10,472 bases of DNA, from NCBI GenBank assembly GCA_021816565.1, contig JAKAXN010000135.1, positions 1 to 10,472 of the forward strand, written 5' to 3'. Below, in pieces: positions 5,649 to 10,472 of this stretch. The notes under the pieces are model-generated. The model was given only the letters and a program-made list of their open reading frames with translations. It made no database searches and was not told the DNA's origin. The first letter of the stretch is position 1. Each line of letters begins with the position of its first letter. The translations under genes and the position numbers were made by a program. The stretch is from Actinomycetes bacterium (GTDB lineage Bacteria > Actinomycetota > Acidimicrobiia > Acidimicrobiales > Palsa-688).

Positions 5649-7061
5649 GTGCAGCGCATCCTCATCGTCACTGACGACGTCCTCACCGAGCGGATGGCCG
5701 GGCCGGCCATCCGGGCCTGGCAGATCGCCGAGGCCCTCTCCCGCCGCCACGAGGTGGTGCTGGCCACCACCTCGCCGACCTGCGAGCGCAGCAGCGAGGC
5801 GTTCAGGACCGAAGCCGCCGACCAGGACCGCTTCGCCGAGCTGGAGCGGTGGTGCAGCGTGGTCGTGTTCCAGGGCTACGTGCTCAACCACGTACCTGTG
5901 CTGAAGACCACGGACAAGGTGATGGTCGTCGACCTGTACGACCCGCTGCACCTGGAGGCCCTCGAGCTGGGCCGGGAGCAGACCGAGCCGGAGAGGTCGG
6001 TCAACCTGGCGTCGTCGGTTCGGGTGCTGGGCGAGCAGATGCTGCGCGGCGACTTCTTCGTGTGCGCCAGCGAGAAGCAGCGGGACCTGTGGCTGGGCTT
6101 CCTCTCGGCGGCCGGGCGGGTCAACCCGGCCAACTACGGCGCCGATCCCTCCCTGCGCCGGCTCATCGACGTGGTGGCCTTCGGTCTGCCCGACGAGCCG
6201 CCGGTGCGGGAGCGCCCAGCGCTCAAGGGCGTGATCCCGGGCATCGGCCCGGACGACCGGGTGCTGCTCTGGGGCGGCGGGGTCTACGACTGGTTCGATC
6301 CCCTGACCGCCATCAGGGCGGTGGACCGGCTGAGGGCCTCCCACCCGGACCTACGGTTGTACTTCCTCGGGGTGCGCCACCCCAACCCGGCCATCGAGGA
6401 GTCCCGGACCCTGATCGCGGCCCGGGCCCTGGCCTCCGAGCTCGGCATCGCCGGCACCCACGTCTTCTTCAACGAGAGCTGGGTGGCCTACGAGGACCGG
6501 GCCAACTTCCTGCTCGAGGCCGACGTGGCCCTGTCCCTGCACGTCGAGCACGTGGAGACGGCCTACTCCTTCCGCACCCGGATCCTCGACTACATCTGGG
6601 CCGGCCTCCCGATCGTCGCCACCAGGGGGGACGGCTTCGCCGAGATAATCGCCCGGGAGGGCCTCGGCACCGTGGTGCCGGGCGAGGACGTGGACGCCGT
6701 GTGCTCGGCGGTGGCGTCCCTGCTCGACGATCCCGCAGCCCGGGCCCGTAGCCGGGCCAACGCCGGCGCCGTGGCCCGCCGCTTCGTCTGGTCGGAGGTG
6801 CTGCGGCCCCTGGTGGAGTTCTGCGACGCGCCGGAGCGCGCCGCCGACGTGGGATCCCTGCTGCCCTGGCCTCCAGTTCCGGCTCCCCCCCCGCCCCCCG
6901 GGCCGGGCCCGGCGCCGACCCCGCTGCAGACGCCGGCCGCTCTAGATCAGCAGATCCGGGCGGCGGCCGGCCGGGCCGCCGCCGCCTACCGGCGAGGGGG
7001 CCTGGCGGAGGTCGGCTCGGCGGTGGCCCGGCGCATCCGCCGCTCCGCCCGGCACCGCTGA
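5649..7061 (+). CDS. GT4-like glycosyltransferase, paralogue of the divergent neighbour
   Basis: A 470-residue putative GT-B glycosyltransferase. It starts QRILIVTDDVLTERMAGPAI after the GTG and shares the architecture of the gene at 4172-5620: MAGPAIRAW (16-24), LRGDFFVCASEKQRDLWLG (132-150), LLWGGGVYDWFDPL (206-219), YFLGVRHPNPAI (238-249), HVFFNESWVAYEDR (271-284) and HVETAYSFRTRILDYIWAGL (301-320). The lack of an exact EX7E is shared too. A Pro-rich linker (407-429), encoded partly by C8 and C6 runs, precedes a basic tail (430-470) that ends RRIRRSARHR. The frame is open from 5082, but upstream codons are antisense to the paralogue; the GTG at 5649 fits the family N terminus. No good ribosome site is seen, so leaderless or weak initiation is possible. 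Its end overlaps the converging GT2 gene by 120 nt. Role: addition of a sugar to a surface glycan, substrate unknown. Confidence 0.85.
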   Translation: MQRILIVTDDVLTERMAGPAIRAWQIAEALSRRHEVVLATTSPTCERSSEAFRTEAADQDRFAELERWCSVVVFQGYVLNHVPVLKTTDKVMVVDLYDPLHLEALELGREQTEPERSVNLASSVRVLGEQMLRGDFFVCASEKQRDLWLGFLSAAGRVNPANYGADPSLRRLIDVVAFGLPDEPPVRERPALKGVIPGIGPDDRVLLWGGGVYDWFDPLTAIRAVDRLRASHPDLRLYFLGVRHPNPAIEESRTLIAARALASELGIAGTHVFFNESWVAYEDRANFLLEADVALSLHVEHVETAYSFRTRILDYIWAGLPIVATRGDGFAEIIAREGLGTVVPGEDVDAVCSAVASLLDDPAARARSRANAGAVARRFVWSEVLRPLVEFCDAPERAADVGSLLPWPPVPAPPPPPGPGPAPTPLQTPAALDQQIRAAAGRAAAAYRRGGLAEVGSAVARRIRRSARHR

Positions 7062-8021
7062 GTCCGGGGCCGGGGCGGCGAACATCTGGCGCTTCTGCTG
7101 CACCAGGCCGTCCTCGATCAGGGCCCGGTTGATCCGTATGAGATCGGCGATGACCCCGAGGGCCAGGGTGATGAGGGCGGCGACGATCAGCACGCCGCCG
7201 ACGACGAGCGACTGCACATGGCGTCCGACACCGGCGCCGGACCCGTCCTCCACCAGGATCAGGAAGCGAGCGAAGGGCACCAACCCGAGGGTCAGGAACA
7301 GCGTGCCCAGGCAGGCGAAGAACACGAGGGGCCGGTACATGATGTAGGCCCGCAGGATGGCCACCGCCGACTTCGCCACGTGCTCCCGGTCGGTACGGAA
7401 CAGCCGCGACTCCCGGGTCTTCGGGTTGGTGTCGACCGGGACGCTCACCACCTGCAACCGCTTGTTGCCAGCCTGGATGATCGTCTCCATGCAGTAGCTG
7501 AACTTGGTGACGGTGTTGAGGTTGATGAGCGCCTCACGCGAATAGGCCCGGAAGCCGCTGGCCGCGTCGGGCAACTCCGTCGACGCCGCCAGGTTGACCA
7601 CCCGGCTGCCAATTTTCTGCAGCTTCTTCTTCAGCGGCGGGAAGTGGTCGATCCGGTGGGTCTGGCGGTCGGCCACCACGATGTCGGCCCGGCCCTCCAC
7701 GATCGGGGCGACCAGATCGGGGATCCGGTCGCTCGGGTACTGGTTGTCCCCGTCGGTGTTGACAAGGATGTCGGCTCCCAACTCCAGCGCCTTCAGCACG
7801 CCGTCGTGGAAGGACTGGCCGAGCCCCCGGGTCCGGGTGTGGCGCACGAAGTGGCGGACGCCCAGCCGGCGGGCCACCTCCACCGTGGCATCGGTGCAAC
7901 CGTCGTCGATCACCAGGAACTCGACCCGGTCGATGCCGGGGATGTGCCGGGGGACGCCGGACAGCACAGCCGGCAGGGTCTCCGCCTCGTTCAGGCACGG
8001 CACCTGTATGACCAGCTTCAC
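6942..8021 (-). CDS. Membrane-anchored GT2 glycosyltransferase (DPM1/GtrB-like)
   Basis: A 359-residue GT2 enzyme with a cytoplasmic GT-A domain and two C-terminal membrane segments, the form that usually loads a sugar onto polyprenyl phosphate or acts at the membrane face. It opens MKLVIQVPCLNEAETLPAVL. FLVIDDGCTDAT (35-46) is the nucleotide loop, NTDGDNQYPSD (88-98) contains the metal-binding DGD, and PDAASGFRAYSREA (151-164) is the acceptor-side motif. Hydrophobic segments lie at about 230-254 and 270-295. The last 39 residues are Pro/Gly-rich, low in complexity and lie antisense to the neighbouring gene's end, so they may be dispensable. It begins with GTG 4 nt after the stop of the large upstream glycosyltransferase, so translation is probably coupled. 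It differs from the Ppm-like enzyme at the left end, which lacks membrane segments and has EMDSDLSHDP. The sugar is not known. Confidence 0.9.
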   Translation of the reverse strand: MKLVIQVPCLNEAETLPAVLSGVPRHIPGIDRVEFLVIDDGCTDATVEVARRLGVRHFVRHTRTRGLGQSFHDGVLKALELGADILVNTDGDNQYPSDRIPDLVAPIVEGRADIVVADRQTHRIDHFPPLKKKLQKIGSRVVNLAASTELPDAASGFRAYSREALINLNTVTKFSYCMETIIQAGNKRLQVVSVPVDTNPKTRESRLFRTDREHVAKSAVAILRAYIMYRPLVFFACLGTLFLTLGLVPFARFLILVEDGSGAGVGRHVQSLVVGGVLIVAALITLALGVIADLIRINRALIEDGLVQQKRQMFAAPAPDSAVPGGAADAPGHRRADLRQAPSPVGGGGPAGRRPDLLI

Positions 8022-8025
8022 CGGC

Positions 8026-10472
8026 TCAGAGCCTAATGAGGAAAGGCGGGAAGTCCTCGAACAGGGGGCTGTAGTACGGGTCGACGTTGTCCCTCACCTG
8101 CCAGCGCAGCCCGAACAGCGGCCCGTCCTCCTCGTGCTCGAACTTGCCCCGGGTCGAGCTCTCGTGGTGGAACAGCTCCACGTGGGGCGTGTAGACGACC
8201 TGATAGCCGGCCTGGCGGATCCTCAGGCACAGATCCACGTCGTTGTAGGCGACACGGAGCCGCTCGTCGTTTCCTCCCACCCGGGCGAACACCGACGGCC
8301 GGATCATGGTGCACGCGCCGGTCACTGCGCTGACGTTGCGCGTGGCCTCCCCGCGGCCCCAGAACCCCCGGTGATTGGTGTTGTGGGCCCACCCCCCGAT
8401 ACCCGTCATGATCCCCTCGTGCTGGGGCTCGCCGTCGCCGAAGTACAGCCGGCCGCCCACCGCACCGACCTCGGGGCGCATGGCGTGCTCGAGCAGGCCC
8501 TCGATCCACTCGGGGGTGATGATCTCGGTGTCGTTGTTGAGAAACAGCAGCGCGTCACCATCGACCAGGCGGGCCGCCAGGTTCATCATCCGGGCGTAGT
8601 TGAACCGGTGGGGGTAGCGGACCACCCGCCACGGTCCGGTCTCGAGGTACGAGAGGGTGGCCCCGTCAGTGCTCTGGTTGTCGATCACGACGATCTCGTA
8701 GTTGCGGTAGGTCGTCTTGCGGATGACGCTCTCCAGGCACCGCTCGAGCAGGAACCGGCCGTCCTTGGTCGGCACGATGATCGACACCTTGGGGTCCCCG
8801 GGAATCGGGTAACGGGCCCGGAAGAAGCCGATCCGGCCCGTCGTGTCCACCCGGTTCCCGTAGCCCCTCCGGCGCAGGGCGTCGGCCACCGCCCGCCGGC
8901 CGGCGTCGATGGCGTAGGGCTTGGCCTCGGCGTCAGCGGCGGCCGAGCCGGGCACGGCGCGCCAGGAGTACAGCGGCTCCGGTATGTGTGCTATCCGGTC
9001 GGTCTGCTCGCTCAGCCGAAGGAGCAGGTCGTAGTCCTGGCTTCCGTCGAACTGCGACCGCAGACCGCCCACCTTCTCGACCAGCGAACGCCGGGCCACC
9101 GTCAGGTGGCAGATGTAGTTCTGGGTGGTGAGCAGGTCCGGCGACCACTCCGGCTTGATGTGGGGGTCGTAGAGCTCACCGGCGGGGTCGAGCTTGTCCT
9201 CGTCGCTGTAGAGCAGGTCGATGGTCGGGTCGGCGTCGAGCCAGCGGGCCACCTGGGCCAGGGCGTGGGGTTTGAGCTCGTCGTCGTGATCCAGGAATGC
9301 GACGAAGTCACCCGTGGCCAGAGCCAGGGCCGCGTTGGTGGCCCCGGAGATCCCCGACGACCCGGGCAGGTCCACCACCCGCACCCGCTCGTCGGCGCGC
9401 AGGTCCTCCAGGATCTCGAGCGTCTCCGCCCGGCCGGACCCGTCGTTGGCCACGCACAGCTGCCACCGGGGGTATATCTGGGCCCGCACCGACTCAACAG
9501 CGGCGCGCAGTACGACGGGTGGGGTGTTGTACACCGGCATGAGGATGCTGATCTCGGGCCGGTACCGCAGGCCCGTCAGCTCCCGCCCGAGCGCTTCGAG
9601 CACCTCGGCGGTGGGCCCGCGCCGCTCGTTCCACAGCTGGTAGCGGGGCCGTTCGTCTACCGGCACCACATCGGGCAGCGGTCCGGGGTCGGGCAGACCG
9701 GACGGCCGGATGTCCAGCACGGGGGCCCGGTACACCTCCGGCCGCTCCGCCGGGCGCCCCACCCGGGGCCAGGCGGGCGCCGCGGGGGCCAGCCCGGCCC
9801 GAGCCATGGCGGCGGCCAGCTCGGAGGCCCGTATGCCGGGGGCGTAGGTCTGCTCCACGACCCGCTGGGCCTCGGCGGTCACCGCGTCCCACCGGCCGTC
9901 GTCCATCAGCAGCTGGGCCGTGCGGGTGGCCAGGTCCTCCGCCGCGGCGCACAGCGCCACCCCGGCCAGGCTCCCGATGCCCAGGTCGGCGGCAGAGAAG
10001 GGCGTGCAGACGAAGGGGGTTCCGGCCTCCAGGCAGCCCATCAGGACAGCCGGCTGCCCCGACCCGTAGGTGGGTGCAGACAGCACCACCCGGGCCCCGG
10101 CCACCAGGGCCGGCAGGCGGGCCGAGGCGACCACCTCCACACCGGCCCGGCGGCAGGCGTCGGCCAGCATCGGGGTGGGACGGTCGGCGACGACGGTCCA
10201 CTCCGCCCCGGACGCCCGATCCCGGACGGCCGGGAGCACCTCGGCCAGGGCCCTCAGGGCAGCGTCCTCGTGGCCCCCGATGACGTCGTGGCCCTCCGCC
10301 GCGACCACCACCACGCCCCGGCGCTGCGCCCGCGGCACCGGGGCGGCGGTGACGCTGACGGCCGGCCGTATGGCCGTGACGTCCACCCCCGGCAGCCAGC
10401 CGCGCAGGACCGCGGCGTCGGCCTCCCACTGGCACCACACGAAGTGGCCCCATCCGGCCAGATGGGCCACCG
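8026..10472 (-). CDS. Large multi-domain glycosyltransferase: GT-B-like region plus two GT2 domains (5' end missing)
   Basis: The reading frame is open to the right edge, so the true start lies outside; 814 residues are counted from a GTG at 10470 that need not be the start. Residues 1-230 look like the C-terminal half of a GT-B (GT4-type) domain, with GVVVVAAEGHDVIGG (52-66), ASARLPALVAGARVVLSAPT (115-134) and EAGTPFVCTPFSAADLGIG (148-166); a clear EX7E is not seen. After a Pro-rich linker, the first GT2 domain (about 303-540) has ISILMPVYNTP, VANDGS and the metal-binding DHDDE (394-398). The second (about 557-790) has VSIIVPTKDG, VVIDNQSTDG, NNDTE (645-649), NDVDLCLRIRQAGY (743-756) and HHESSTRG (768-775). 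Tandem GT2 proteins of this type are typical of O-antigen and cell-wall polysaccharide assembly, often adding rhamnose or similar sugars, and may add two different residues in turn. No membrane segment is seen. It is the first gene of a pair with the membrane GT2. Confidence 0.9.
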   Translation of the reverse strand, partial: VAHLAGWGHFVWCQWEADAAVLRGWLPGVDVTAIRPAVSVTAAPVPRAQRRGVVVVAAEGHDVIGGHEDAALRALAEVLPAVRDRASGAEWTVVADRPTPMLADACRRAGVEVVASARLPALVAGARVVLSAPTYGSGQPAVLMGCLEAGTPFVCTPFSAADLGIGSLAGVALCAAAEDLATRTAQLLMDDGRWDAVTAEAQRVVEQTYAPGIRASELAAAMARAGLAPAAPAWPRVGRPAERPEVYRAPVLDIRPSGLPDPGPLPDVVPVDERPRYQLWNERRGPTAEVLEALGRELTGLRYRPEISILMPVYNTPPVVLRAAVESVRAQIYPRWQLCVANDGSGRAETLEILEDLRADERVRVVDLPGSSGISGATNAALALATGDFVAFLDHDDELKPHALAQVARWLDADPTIDLLYSDEDKLDPAGELYDPHIKPEWSPDLLTTQNYICHLTVARRSLVEKVGGLRSQFDGSQDYDLLLRLSEQTDRIAHIPEPLYSWRAVPGSAAADAEAKPYAIDAGRRAVADALRRRGYGNRVDTTGRIGFFRARYPIPGDPKVSIIVPTKDGRFLLERCLESVIRKTTYRNYEIVVIDNQSTDGATLSYLETGPWRVVRYPHRFNYARMMNLAARLVDGDALLFLNNDTEIITPEWIEGLLEHAMRPEVGAVGGRLYFGDGEPQHEGIMTGIGGWAHNTNHRGFWGRGEATRNVSAVTGACTMIRPSVFARVGGNDERLRVAYNDVDLCLRIRQAGYQVVYTPHVELFHHESSTRGKFEHEEDGPLFGLRWQVRDNVDPYYSPLFEDFPPFLIRL

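Noticed and set aside
5691..5711. Near-perfect palindrome, GGATGGCCGG and CCGGCCATCC around one G
   Set aside because: It lies inside coding sequence and encodes the conserved R-M-A-G-P-A-I-R segment also present in the paralogue, so protein conservation and GC bias explain it.
8026..10472. Defence, phage or mobile island
   Set aside because: No integrase, transposase, nuclease or toxin motif is seen in any gene, and base composition looks even across the window.

Overview
The window is very GC-rich (about 70% by eye) and densely coded, with GTG starts and few clear Shine-Dalgarno sites. It reads as chromosomal DNA of a high-GC actinobacterium. The 42-residue GYWLVASDGG-type repeats in the secreted protein are, from general knowledge, common in Acidimicrobiia, so that class is the best guess; the host is inferred, not proven. 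There are no RNA genes, transposases, CRISPR arrays or phage genes, and no gene-free stretch longer than about 100 bases.

The layout has seven genes, six of them glycosyltransferases. On the left, two minus-strand genes form a likely operon: a GT4 glycosyltransferase (682-1821) followed 11 nt later by a polyprenol-phosphate-mannose synthase-like GT2 (1-670) that runs off the left edge. Divergent from them, after a 97-bp gap with a small inverted repeat, is a secreted protein (1919-4162): a PQQ/FG-GAP-like beta-propeller region followed by six tandem 42-residue repeats. It converges with a minus-strand glycosyltransferase (4172-5620), with 9 nt between stops and a strong hairpin just inside that gene. 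A homologous glycosyltransferase (5649-7061, plus strand) starts only 28 nt away, head to head. Its 3' end overlaps by 120 nt the 3' end of a membrane-anchored GT2 (6942-8021, minus). That GT2 lies 4 nt downstream of a very large multi-domain glycosyltransferase (8026 to beyond the right edge), which holds a GT-B-like remnant and two GT2 domains.

Together this looks like part of a cell-surface polysaccharide or glycoprotein glycan locus. The large tandem GT2 enzyme and the GT4 enzymes would assemble glycan from nucleotide sugars in the cytoplasm. The two DPM1/GtrB-like GT2 enzymes would load sugars onto polyprenyl phosphate for use on the outer face of the membrane. The secreted repeat protein is the only non-enzyme; it may be a surface or matrix protein that is glycosylated by, or binds, the product, but this rests on neighbourhood alone. 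No sugar-nucleotide synthesis, flippase, polymerase or export gene is visible, so the pathway is incomplete here.

I do not see a clearly new biological system. The most unusual items are the secreted protein with a freshly duplicated repeat array, the head-to-head glycosyltransferase paralogues whose nucleotide-binding motif departs from EX7E, and the compact overlapping gene arrangement.
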